DNA of 5,007 nt from Thermoplasmata archaeon. Lineage in GTDB: Archaea > Thermoplasmatota > E2 > DHVEG-1. Shown in pieces: positions 1 through 5,007 of the stretch. The position numbers and the translations under genes are program-made. The notes beneath the pieces were generated by a model. The model did no database searches. It saw only the letters and a list, made by a program, of their open reading frames with translations, and had not been told where the DNA came from. Positions within the stretch are counted from its first letter, which is position 1; each line of letters starts with the position of its first letter. The DNA lies in assembly GCA_003651045.1 (NCBI GenBank), contig QMTJ01000101.1:1-5007 (forward strand), read 5' to 3'.

Positions 1-1
1 A

Positions 2-790
2 GATGTAGACTACAAAGATGGTTTTATTTTAGTAGATTCTAAACAAGGACTAGGATGCCTAAGGATAAACACTATAATAGCAATAAAACCAGGACGAAAA
101 CACGAAGAAGAAAACGAAAAAAGAAAAATAAAAGATGAAGAACAAGCTATGGTTGGTATTGGTACCCTTATTGTTTTCATAGCAATGGTACTTATAGCAG
201 CAGTAGCAGCAAGCGTATTAATCAACACTAGCGAAACACTACAGTCAAGAGCAAAAACAGTCGGTACACAAACCATACGAGAAGTATCAGCAGGTATATT
301 AGTAGAGTCTGTCACTGGTTACACAAACCCCGGTAAAACAAAAATCACACACTTAGCATTAACAATCAGACCAAGAGCAGGATCAAAAGATATAGATCTC
401 AGCCTCTGTACACTATCAGTTCTATACGACAACCTAACAATATTAACACTAAACGAATCATTAGTACAAAATGTAAACACTGACAACAAAAGCGTATTCT
501 AGACACCAATAGCAAGTGGATCAAACTACACAATAAAAGATAACACTACTGAAAGAAACTTCGGCGTAATAGCGGTACACGACCCAGATAACTCTATCAC
601 AAACACAAACGGTATGAACAGCGGAGACCGAGCAATCATAATAGTAAACCTCAGTGCACTTATATCAGGTGGTGGATTACCACCAAGAGAATCAGTCTCA
701 GGAACACTAACACCAGAAATAGGTATCAAAGCACAATACGATGTAACAGCACCCGCAGTATTCTCAAAAAGAATCGTAGATCTAGACTAA
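2..790 (+). CDS. flaB: Archaellin (FlaB/ArlB), 5'-partial, with an in-frame TAG at codon 118 of the mature protein
   Basis: This is the structural subunit of the archaellum filament, exported and assembled after removal of a class III signal peptide. The mature N-terminus (from 149) shows the archaellin signature MVGIGTLIVFIAMVL, followed by AAVAASVLINTS and a VESVTGY segment, all typical of the family. A TAG lies at 500-502, but the same frame continues for 95 more codons to TAA at 788-790. That part includes the typical FGVIAVHDPD, GDRAIIIVNLSAL, LPPRESVSGTLTPE and C-terminal FSKRIVDLD blocks. Read through, the mature protein is 213 residues, a normal archaellin length. Several N-x-S/T sequons fit N-glycosylation. 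The charged leader KRKIKDEEQA sits directly upstream, but the frame is open back to base 2 with no ATG, GTG or TTG, so the start is unknown. Codons favour AAC, GAC and TAC, as expected for a highly expressed gene. Family assignment is near certain; read-through is inferred. Confidence 0.93.
119..151 (+). other. Class III signal peptide end and predicted prepilin-peptidase cleavage site of FlaB
   Basis: The charged stretch KRKIKDEEQA (119-148) ends just before MVGIGTLIVF. By alignment with archaellins, where the first Gly of GIGTLIV is position +3, cleavage by FlaK/PibD would fall between Ala (146-148) and Met (149-151). The -1 residue is therefore Ala and not the more common Gly, which the family tolerates. 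The Met at 149 is the probable first residue of the mature protein and not the initiator. Confidence 0.7.
500..502 (+). other. In-frame amber codon inside flaB, candidate pyrrolysine (recoding) site
   Basis: TAG interrupts the archaellin frame between ...TDNKSVF and TPIASGSNYT.... Both flanks are archaellin-like and in the same frame. No Shine-Dalgarno or close start codon follows it that would begin a second gene. All five completed genes in the window end in TAA, so TAG is not seen as a true terminator here. Pyrrolysine-encoding archaea are known to decode UAG. Alternatives are a single nonsense mutation (for example from CAG, AAG or TAT/TAC) or a base-calling error. Confidence 0.6.
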
Positions 791-906
791 AAAAAACAAC
801 AAAACAATAGCAGAAAAAAACTCTCTATTTTTATTTATCCCATCTCTCTAATTTTTAAATACTTTTAAAAACAAAAAAAACTTTTTCTTTTTTTAACAGC
901 TTAAGC
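791..906. terminator. Convergent intergenic region with T-tract terminators for both strands
   Basis: flaB and the PAS gene converge here. On the + strand there are T-rich tracts at 826-837 and at 882-894 (T5, C, T7), the usual form of intrinsic termination in archaea. For the opposite strand, the A-runs at 867-880 (A5, C, A8) and 814-820 (A7) are oligo-T in the transcript sense. No strong G+C hairpin is seen. No gene is visible in this stretch. Confidence 0.55.
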
Positions 907-2142
907 TTATTTTAAAATTTTAATTTCCTTAAAAACAGCGAGCTCAGCTTTCTCATCATTAAACCTAATCGGACGAGTACTGACCTCAACAAAAACCTTA
1001 TTATTATCCTTCGTTAAAAAAACAGTTTCAAAACTAGAAACATCCTCACCCTTCAAACGATTTAAATAATACTTCTCAAGACCTAAAAAACCCTCAGGAT
1101 CAATAAAATCAAACAAACTCTTATCCACAACCTCCTCAGCCTCATAACCGAGAAGGTCTGTAAAAGACTTATTAACCTGCCTCAAAATACCACGCTGAAC
1201 CACAGCAGCACAATCCTGAATTTTATCAAGAATACCATGATACTCTACCTCCTCACCATCCTCAACAATAGATACATCATCTGAAACAGAAGAACCAACT
1301 TCAATCAATCCCCTCTGCCTCTCCAACTCCCGCTCCCTATTATAAATCTCATTTTCCAACATTTCAAGCTTCTCACGCCAACGTACAAACTTGTTCCTCC
1401 TCTCATCAATACTAATTTTCTCCTTGTTAAGCTTATCCTCAAGTTTCTTCAACTGCTTCTCACGTTCATCTAACTCTCGCATCAAAGCATTCAATTCTTC
1501 TCGTTTTTTCCTCCAACCAAAAACATCAAAAAAACGATACAAACCCCTATCAACACGACCTGAAACCTTACCTGATTTCTCCTCCTTCTTAGACAACTTT
1601 GACTCTAACCTCTTCAATTTTTTCTCTAAATCTTTATTTTTCTTCTCCAACTCAATATTCCTTTTCTCCAGTTGTTTAACAATTTTACCAAAATCAACAT
1701 CATCCTTTGAACCAACCTCTACTCTCTTACTGGGTTTCACATTTATAGAATCAGAAGAATCATCCCAAGACGACACAAATCTACCCACAAAACCTATATC
1801 ACCAACCCTACCATTCCTATCCTTCACAGGAAAACTACTCCAAGAAATCATAATCTCATGACCATTACGAGTCAACAAAGGAAGCTTAAAATCATCAATC
1901 AACTTATTCCTACGAATATACCTAACCATCTTCTCCCATACATCCAAATAACGCTTAGGCACCAGAAAATCAAAAAAACGCTTATTAAACACCTCCTCCT
2001 CACTATAACCTGAGACGCGTTCACATTCCTCATTAAAACTAACTATTTTTCCACTACGATCAATACTCAAAATCAAATCTTTACCACGAACACGTACAGT
2101 TTTATCTTCCTTTTCCCTTAACCCCACAATAGATTCAACCAT
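907..2142 (-). CDS. PAS / coiled-coil / PAS sensory protein without kinase domain
   Basis: A predicted cytosolic, soluble protein of 411 residues. A first PAS domain (about 20-125) carries the S-box-like features DLILSIDRSGKIVSFNEE, GYSEEEVFNK and a TRNGHEI strand. Two long charged coiled coils follow (about 150-190 and 210-280), separated by an aromatic break near RFFDVFGW. A second PAS domain (about 298-410) has VNKSFTDLLGYEAEEVVDKS and TKDNNKVFVEV. No H-box, HATPase, GGDEF or methyl-accepting region is present, so output would be by protein contact. The start chosen is the ATG at 2142, because TTAAGGG lies 8 nt upstream and a TATA-like box is placed correctly; an ATG at 2166 would add 8 residues but would have almost no leader. 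It lies in reverse between flaB and flaC, so a link to motility is plausible but unproven. The ligand is unknown; no haem- or flavin-binding motif is evident. Confidence 0.85.
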   Translation of the reverse strand: MVESIVGLREKEDKTVRVRGKDLILSIDRSGKIVSFNEECERVSGYSEEEVFNKRFFDFLVPKRYLDVWEKMVRYIRRNKLIDDFKLPLLTRNGHEIMISWSSFPVKDRNGRVGDIGFVGRFVSSWDDSSDSINVKPSKRVEVGSKDDVDFGKIVKQLEKRNIELEKKNKDLEKKLKRLESKLSKKEEKSGKVSGRVDRGLYRFFDVFGWRKKREELNALMRELDEREKQLKKLEDKLNKEKISIDERRNKFVRWREKLEMLENEIYNRERELERQRGLIEVGSSVSDDVSIVEDGEEVEYHGILDKIQDCAAVVQRGILRQVNKSFTDLLGYEAEEVVDKSLFDFIDPEGFLGLEKYYLNRLKGEDVSSFETVFLTKDNNKVFVEVSTRPIRFNDEKAELAVFKEIKILK

Positions 2143-2150
2143 ATATTTTT

Positions 2151-2157
2151 CCCTTAA
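2151..2157 (-). promoter_or_regulatory. Shine-Dalgarno that fixes the PAS gene start
   Basis: On the minus strand TTAAGGG is followed by 8 nt and then ATG (2142-2140). This spacing equals that of flaD and flaG in the same window. It favours MVESIVGL... over the longer MFLLREKYMVES... form. Confidence 0.65.
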
Positions 2158-2182
2158 CAAAAACAACCTGTTGCAATATTAA

Positions 2183-2219
2183 ACTATCTTTATACTATTC
2201 TTTAACTATTTTAATAGTT
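2183..2219. repeat. Phased ACTAT repeats and a 16-bp inverted repeat in the divergent promoter region
   Basis: ACTAT occurs at 2183-2187, 2194-2198 and 2205-2209, each exactly 11 bp from the last. The third copy forms an inverted repeat with ATAGT: AACTATT (2204-2210), a TT spacer, then AATAGTT (2213-2219). The array spans the TATA-like box of the PAS gene. One DNA turn per repeat is what a dimeric or cooperative regulator could bind on one face. Low sequence complexity is the main caution. Confidence 0.4.
2188..2194 (-). promoter_or_regulatory. TATA-like box of the PAS gene
   Basis: The minus strand reads TATAAAG here. An archaeal TATA box about 25 nt before the start site would put the transcript start near 2165, giving a leader of about 23 nt that contains the Shine-Dalgarno at 2157-2151. 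The fit of box, leader and start supports it, though A+T-rich DNA makes chance matches common. Confidence 0.5.
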
Positions 2220-2341
2220 TTTGTTTTAACCAGAAAAAAAACAAAATCAATAAAAAAAAATTACCAAGAATATAAATAACATAAACTTTATTTCTAAAAT
2301 TAGAAAAACATTCGACAAAAAGTATAACAACAAATAAAAAG

Positions 2342-2349
2342 TATTTAAA
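2342..2349 (+). promoter_or_regulatory. Possible TATA box for flaC-flaD
   Basis: TATTTAAA is preceded by a purine-rich stretch that could act as a BRE. It would put the transcript start near 2370 and give a leader of roughly 55 nt. The whole 2169-2400 region is very A+T-rich and several other TATA-like strings occur, for example at 2271 and 2410, so this is tentative. No gene is seen in 2143-2426. Confidence 0.3.
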
Positions 2350-2402
2350 CAAGTTTACGATTATTAAATTCATAAAATTACCTAAATTTGCACTCAACAA
2401 TA

Positions 2403-2409
2403 GGAGGGG
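2403..2409 (+). promoter_or_regulatory. Shine-Dalgarno upstream of flaC, unusually far from the ATG
   Basis: GGAGGGG is a strong ribosome-binding sequence but lies 17 nt before the ATG at 2427, against 8-10 nt for the other genes here. An in-frame stop at 2412-2414 limits upstream starts. The only other in-frame candidate is a rare ATA at 2415, 5 nt from the site. The ATG remains the better choice. Confidence 0.55.
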
Positions 2410-2426
2410 TATAAATAAAGTTAAAG

Positions 2427-3194
2427 ATGGGAAAAAATGAGGAGGAATCAGCTGAACAAACAGCTGATGAAAAAAACTCTGCTTCTGATGAAGAAAAAAA
2501 CAACGATGAAGTAACTGAAACAGATAAAAACGAAGAGAAAAACACTGAAAAAGCAGAGGAAAACACAAATGCTGACAAAAAAAGTGATACCGATGAGTTA
2601 AGAAAAGTCATAAAAGTCGGCAACAATGAAGAAAATAAACAAACAGAAAAAACACCAGAACAAAACATACCAGAAAATACCGAGGAGACGCCAAATAGAG
2701 AAACATTGGAGCAAAAAAGAGCTATACTCCAGAGTATAAAAGATTTTGATTTTCAAATAAAGAAAAACCAGGAAGAAATAGCTGCTTTAAATAAAAAATT
2801 AGATTCTGTCTCCAAAGACCTTGATGACCTAGTAAGCCTATATGAAATCGTATCAGAACAAATGAACCCGTTTGTTGGTCTTTCAAAGGTTACTAAGAAG
2901 AGGATTGAAGCTTTAGAAAATTTCACAAAAGAAATCGAAGATTTAAAAACAAGATTAGGGGATTTAGAAGCTTTTGCTGAACAAGCAGGTGCAAACCTCC
3001 AAAACCTTAGAATGCAAAGAGAAAACGAAAGTATTGAAACACAAAAAACCTCTGCTGCAACTGCTTCTATCCAAAAAAATGAATTATCAGATGATGACTT
3101 TGATGTCATAATAGAGCGGTCTTTAAAAGCACTTACTCTTGAACAACAGATCGACACAGCAATTGATGAATTTATAGAAAATTTAAAGATGTAA
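2427..3194 (+). CDS. flaC: Archaellum accessory protein FlaC (ArlC)
   Basis: A cytosolic archaellum protein of 255 residues. In euryarchaea FlaC, with FlaD/E, forms the cytosolic collar that connects the motor to chemotaxis signalling through CheF. Residues 1-96 are a low-complexity tail very rich in Glu, Asp, Lys, Asn and Thr, likely disordered. A coiled coil follows (about 97-200). Its core holds the FlaC family hallmark LVSLYEIVSEQMNPFVG (about 135-151) and then TKKRIEALENFTKEIEDLKTRLGDLE. A short acidic helical segment ends the protein (about 221-254). There is no signal peptide or membrane segment. It lies 24 nt upstream of flaD, which it probably shares a transcript with. The extended acidic tail is longer than in compact FlaC proteins. 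The assignment rests on the hallmark and on gene order. Confidence 0.88.
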   Translation: MGKNEEESAEQTADEKNSASDEEKNNDEVTETDKNEEKNTEKAEENTNADKKSDTDELRKVIKVGNNEENKQTEKTPEQNIPENTEETPNRETLEQKRAILQSIKDFDFQIKKNQEEIAALNKKLDSVSKDLDDLVSLYEIVSEQMNPFVGLSKVTKKRIEALENFTKEIEDLKTRLGDLEAFAEQAGANLQNLRMQRENESIETQKTSAATASIQKNELSDDDFDVIIERSLKALTLEQQIDTAIDEFIENLKM

Positions 3195-3204
3195 ATAGAA
3201 TATT

Positions 3205-3210
3205 AGGTGA
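3205..3210 (+). promoter_or_regulatory. Shine-Dalgarno that fixes the flaD start at 3219
   Basis: AGGTGA lies 8 nt before the ATG at 3219. A GTG at 3207 in the same frame would overlap this site and has no Shine-Dalgarno of its own, so the shorter form is preferred. Confidence 0.7.
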
Positions 3211-3218
3211 AATGGTTT

Positions 3219-4058
3219 ATGGGAGATAGTGAAGATTTAAAAACAAATAATAACTCTTCAGAAGATTTTGATATTGGAACTGAACTATCTACCCTTGTCG
3301 CTGAAAATGTTATTCCTTCTAAAATAGCTGAAAAATTAGAAAAAAAACTGAAAGAGAAAAAAATAAAACTCAACAGGGAACAGTTTAACGTTCTTATAGA
3401 AAAAATTACCAGTATAATGCGTACTTATTCCAAGTTTGATCTCGCGGAGAAAGAAGATAAAGGTAAACAAATGCAAACGCAACCTTTGGAGATAAAAACA
3501 GATACAAACATGCAAAAACTTGTTGAAACCATTGAGAAACTAGAGGAGAGAATAGCTAATATAGAAACTGAAGTTTTAGGAAAAGAAGATAAACAAGGTG
3601 AGACAGATACACCGAAGATTGTTACAACCGAGGATATAAAAGTCCCAGGTGAGGATACATCAGTTTCTAATAAAGAATGGAGAGTAGATCCACTTACAGA
3701 GATACCTAATGACCCTGAAAGTGTTATTATTATAATGAAATGGCTTCAATATCTTATAGATAGATGTGGTCGTAAAAATCTTTCAAATATCCTTGATTAT
3801 TATGTAGATATAGGCTGGATTACTCAGGATGTCAAGATTAATTTAATTGATTATTCACAGGGTATTACTGAAGAGACTAAGAAAAGTGAAAATACTCGTG
3901 TTAGAGATGCAGCTGAGTTGCCATCTAGGGATCATATACAGTCTCTAATATTTATACAGAAACTTAAAGGTAGAGAGTTAGATAGGCATTTTATAGAGCG
4001 AATAGATAGCGAGATCAATAGGATTACAAAAAAACTTGATAACTATCAATTCAAATAA
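3219..4058 (+). CDS. flaD: Archaellum accessory protein FlaD/E (ArlD/E)
   Basis: A cytosolic protein of 279 residues, partner of FlaC in the switch/collar complex of euryarchaeal archaella. The N-terminal part (about 20-70) has the helical pattern of FlaD proteins, with KIAEKLEKKLKEKKIKLNRE. A coiled coil follows (about 96-122). After a linker comes the FlaD/E domain (about 154-262), with WRVDPLTEIPNDPESVIIIMKWLQYLI, ILDYYVDIGWIT and the C-terminal LIFIQKLKGRELDRHFIERI block. Having both the N-terminal region and the D/E domain, it is closer to FlaD than to the shorter FlaE. No separate flaE follows, so one gene may serve both roles. The ATG at 3219 is chosen because of the AGGTGA 8 nt upstream. 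It lies in the same frame as flaC, separated by the TAA at 3192. Confidence 0.9.
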   Translation: MGDSEDLKTNNNSSEDFDIGTELSTLVAENVIPSKIAEKLEKKLKEKKIKLNREQFNVLIEKITSIMRTYSKFDLAEKEDKGKQMQTQPLEIKTDTNMQKLVETIEKLEERIANIETEVLGKEDKQGETDTPKIVTTEDIKVPGEDTSVSNKEWRVDPLTEIPNDPESVIIIMKWLQYLIDRCGRKNLSNILDYYVDIGWITQDVKINLIDYSQGITEETKKSENTRVRDAAELPSRDHIQSLIFIQKLKGRELDRHFIERIDSEINRITKKLDNYQFK

Positions 4059-4097
4059 AAATATTTATTTACTTGTTTTTTGATATTAATTTATAAG
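4059..4097 (+). promoter_or_regulatory. T-tract after flaD and TATA-like box for flaF-flaG
   Basis: A T6 run at 4076-4081 inside a T-rich stretch could end the flaC-flaD transcript. TTTATAAG at 4090-4097 could start a new one near 4120, about 50 nt before flaF. The 111-nt gap is otherwise much longer than the gaps between the other adjacent genes, which supports a separate promoter. Confidence 0.35.
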
Positions 4098-4152
4098 TCT
4101 CACTAAAATTTGATTTAGAGGGGATACTTTACAATTAGGTAACTCACTAGTT

Positions 4153-4160
4153 GGAGGTGG
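4153..4160 (+). promoter_or_regulatory. Strong Shine-Dalgarno of flaF
   Basis: GGAGGTGG is nearly the full complement of the archaeal 16S 3' end and lies 9 nt before the ATG at 4170. An ATG at 4162 is out of frame and too close. Confidence 0.75.
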
Positions 4161-4169
4161 TATGTACAT

Positions 4170-4598
4170 ATGGGGTTTTCATTGGTAGCTGCCGCTGCAA
4201 TTATAGGTGTAGCTGTGCTGATATGCGTAGAGACAGCGGTAGAAACCACTATACCAACATTAACTAGTATACATGACGCCTATAAGGATATGAGAGATAG
4301 AGCAGTTGACCGGGTTCAAACAGATATCAACATTACAAGTGCTATCACTTCAAATAATGGATCTAACTATGATTTAAACGTAACTGTAGAAAACACAGGT
4401 AGTGTTACATTAGAAACACAATATTTTGATATCTTAATAAATGGTACAAAACACACGTTTACTTGTTCAAAATCTTATCTTTACCCTGAAAAATATGTAT
4501 ATTTCAACATTGTAAACCTAAATGGAACTGGTAAAAAAAGGTTAAAGGTTGTGACCAATAACGGAGTATCAGATTATTATGAATACACGATAACATAA
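4170..4598 (+). CDS. flaF: Archaellum stator protein FlaF (ArlF)
   Basis: A 142-residue protein anchored in the membrane by one N-terminal helix, with its C-terminal domain outside. FlaF binds the S-layer and, with FlaG, anchors the archaellum motor. The protein begins MGFSLVAAAAIIGVAVLICVE (membrane helix about 5-27), as FlaF proteins do, and has a charged helical stretch DAYKDMRDRAVDRVQTDI. An Ig-like beta domain (about 52-142) follows, with VTVENTGSVTLETQYFDILINGT typical of the family. The N-terminus resembles class III pilin-like signals but lacks a clear processing site. Several N-x-S/T sequons are present in the external part. It lies 17 nt upstream of flaG, whose N-terminus is related. 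FlaF is favoured over FlaG because of its position and the MGFS start. Confidence 0.85.
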   Translation: MGFSLVAAAAIIGVAVLICVETAVETTIPTLTSIHDAYKDMRDRAVDRVQTDINITSAITSNNGSNYDLNVTVENTGSVTLETQYFDILINGTKHTFTCSKSYLYPEKYVYFNIVNLNGTGKKRLKVVTNNGVSDYYEYTIT

Positions 4599-4602
4599 AA
4601 AA

Positions 4603-4607
4603 AGGTG
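4603..4607 (+). promoter_or_regulatory. Shine-Dalgarno that selects the GTG start of flaG
   Basis: AGGTG lies 8 nt before GTG at 4616, and a TAG stands directly before that GTG in frame. This makes GTG the only plausible start. Confidence 0.7.
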
Positions 4608-4615
4608 GTAGATAG

Positions 4616-5007
4616 GTGGGATTTAGTTTAACAGGGACACATGTGATATTCTTCATTGCATCTGTGATAATAGCAGGTGCTGTATCAGGTGTTTTCATAG
4701 CTGTGATAAACGACGTCAGTAAGAGCTTCTCAGATAGAGGAGACAGAGTAGAAGAACAACTAGATATAGAATTCAAAATCATCAACGACCCAGATAATAT
4801 ACCTCTTTCAACTGGTAACTATTTATTCTATCTGAAAAATATAGGCGGCAGAGAAATCGCAACAACCAATCAAACATTTAACTTGTTTATAGATGGAGAA
4901 ATCATAGCCACAGCTGATTATAATTTCTCAGACTCATCTATACAACCTGATAGAGTCACCACAATATATATCTCAAGTAGTGTAATCTCATCAGGGGATC
5001 ATACACT
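4616..5007 (+). CDS. flaG: Archaellum stator protein FlaG (ArlG), 3'-partial
   Basis: The first 130 codons of a membrane-anchored archaellum protein are visible; the 3' end is outside the window. FlaG forms the filamentous part of the stator complex with FlaF. The sequence starts at GTG as MGFSLTGTHVIFFIASVIIAG and has one membrane helix (about 8-31). A conserved stretch INDVSKSFSDRGDRVEEQLDIEFKIINDP follows, and then an Ig-like beta domain with YLFYLKNIGGREI and NLFIDGE, the FlaG pattern. The MGFSL start is shared with flaF, suggesting an old duplication. FlaH, FlaI and FlaJ genes would be expected downstream. Confidence 0.85.
   Translation, partial: MGFSLTGTHVIFFIASVIIAGAVSGVFIAVINDVSKSFSDRGDRVEEQLDIEFKIINDPDNIPLSTGNYLFYLKNIGGREIATTNQTFNLFIDGEIIATADYNFSDSSIQPDRVTTIYISSSVISSGDHT

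Noticed and set aside
10..315. Minus-strand reading frame opposite the flaB N-terminus
   Set aside because: It is antisense to the conserved archaellin helix; its Ser/Phe/Ile composition is a shadow of the sense codons and it matches no family that I recognise.
149..502. A complete 117-residue archaellin ending at the TAG
   Set aside because: It would lack the signal peptide and the C-terminal half of the outer domain, and the same family continues in frame after the TAG.
499..504. TCTAGA around the amber codon, also at 781-786, as a sign of cloning
   Set aside because: These are short matches expected in such sequence, and the flanks are continuous native coding sequence.
526..729. Minus-strand reading frame opposite the flaB C-terminal half
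   Set aside because: No ribosome-binding site and fully antisense to conserved archaellin sequence.
503..790. A second, separate gene for the C-terminal half of the archaellin
   Set aside because: The first ATG in frame is at 613, inside a conserved block, with no Shine-Dalgarno. The half would lack the export and assembly region, so it cannot work alone as an archaellin.
1391..1861. Plus-strand reading frame opposite the PAS protein coiled coil
   Set aside because: Ser/Phe/Leu-rich composition is the antisense of Lys/Glu/Arg codons; no family features.
2206..2668. Two Phe/Ser/Leu-rich minus-strand reading frames that could pass for membrane proteins
   Set aside because: They arise from the antisense of the acidic, A-rich flaC start and the A+T-rich intergenic region; no Shine-Dalgarno and no recognisable pattern.
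2753..3157. Minus-strand reading frame opposite flaC
   Set aside because: Shadow of the FlaC coiled coil, which carries the recognised family hallmark on the plus strand.
3192..3206. A FlaC-FlaD fusion by stop read-through, since both genes share a frame
   Set aside because: The flaC stop is TAA, not TAG, and flaD has its own well-placed Shine-Dalgarno; the TAG at 3204 is between genes.
4504..4785. Minus-strand reading frame across the flaF-flaG junction
   Set aside because: It spans the end of one and start of another recognised gene and shows no features of its own.
1..5007. tRNA, rRNA, CRISPR arrays, insertion sequences
   Set aside because: No cloverleaf, no conserved rRNA block, no regularly spaced long repeats and no transposase frame or terminal inverted repeats were seen.

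Overview
The window is part of an archaellum (archaeal flagellum) locus from an A+T-rich archaeon, probably euryarchaeal. The evidence is an archaellin with its conserved hydrophobic N-terminus, followed by FlaC, FlaD/E, FlaF and FlaG homologues in the order usual for euryarchaeal fla/arl operons. Strong archaeal-type Shine-Dalgarno sequences and TATA-like boxes fit this. Species cannot be fixed from the sequence.

Layout: (1) 2-790 (+) is an archaellin (flaB/arlB). Its frame is open from the left edge of the window and is interrupted by one in-frame TAG at 500-502, after which clear archaellin sequence continues in the same frame to a TAA at 788-790. (2) 791-906 is a T/A-tract convergent intergenic region. 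(3) 907-2142 (-) is a PAS / coiled-coil / PAS protein with no kinase or output domain, inserted in reverse between flaB and the rest of the locus. (4) 2143-2426 is a divergent A+T-rich promoter region with a small phased repeat array. (5) 2427-4058 (+) is flaC then flaD. (6) 4059-4169 is a gap with a T-tract and a TATA-like box. (7) 4170 to the right edge (+) is flaF then flaG, with flaG cut by the window end. flaH, flaI and flaJ would be expected next but are not in view.

How they work together: FlaB subunits are processed by a prepilin-type peptidase and form the filament. FlaF and FlaG are membrane-anchored stator proteins that hold the motor against the cell envelope. FlaC and FlaD/E form the cytosolic collar that links the motor to the chemotaxis system. 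The PAS protein could feed a sensory signal to this machinery, but only its position suggests this.

The most interesting signal is the amber codon in flaB. Every terminating stop seen here (five of five) is TAA, and the TAG is flanked on both sides by conserved archaellin sequence, giving a normal 213-codon mature protein if it is read. Pyrrolysine insertion, or a genome-wide TAG-as-pyrrolysine code, is a reasonable hypothesis. A recent nonsense mutation or a sequence error cannot be excluded from this window. A second puzzle is the archaellin N-terminus: no ATG, GTG or TTG and no Shine-Dalgarno precedes the signal peptide in frame, so the true start lies outside the window, is non-canonical, or is hidden by a frameshift.
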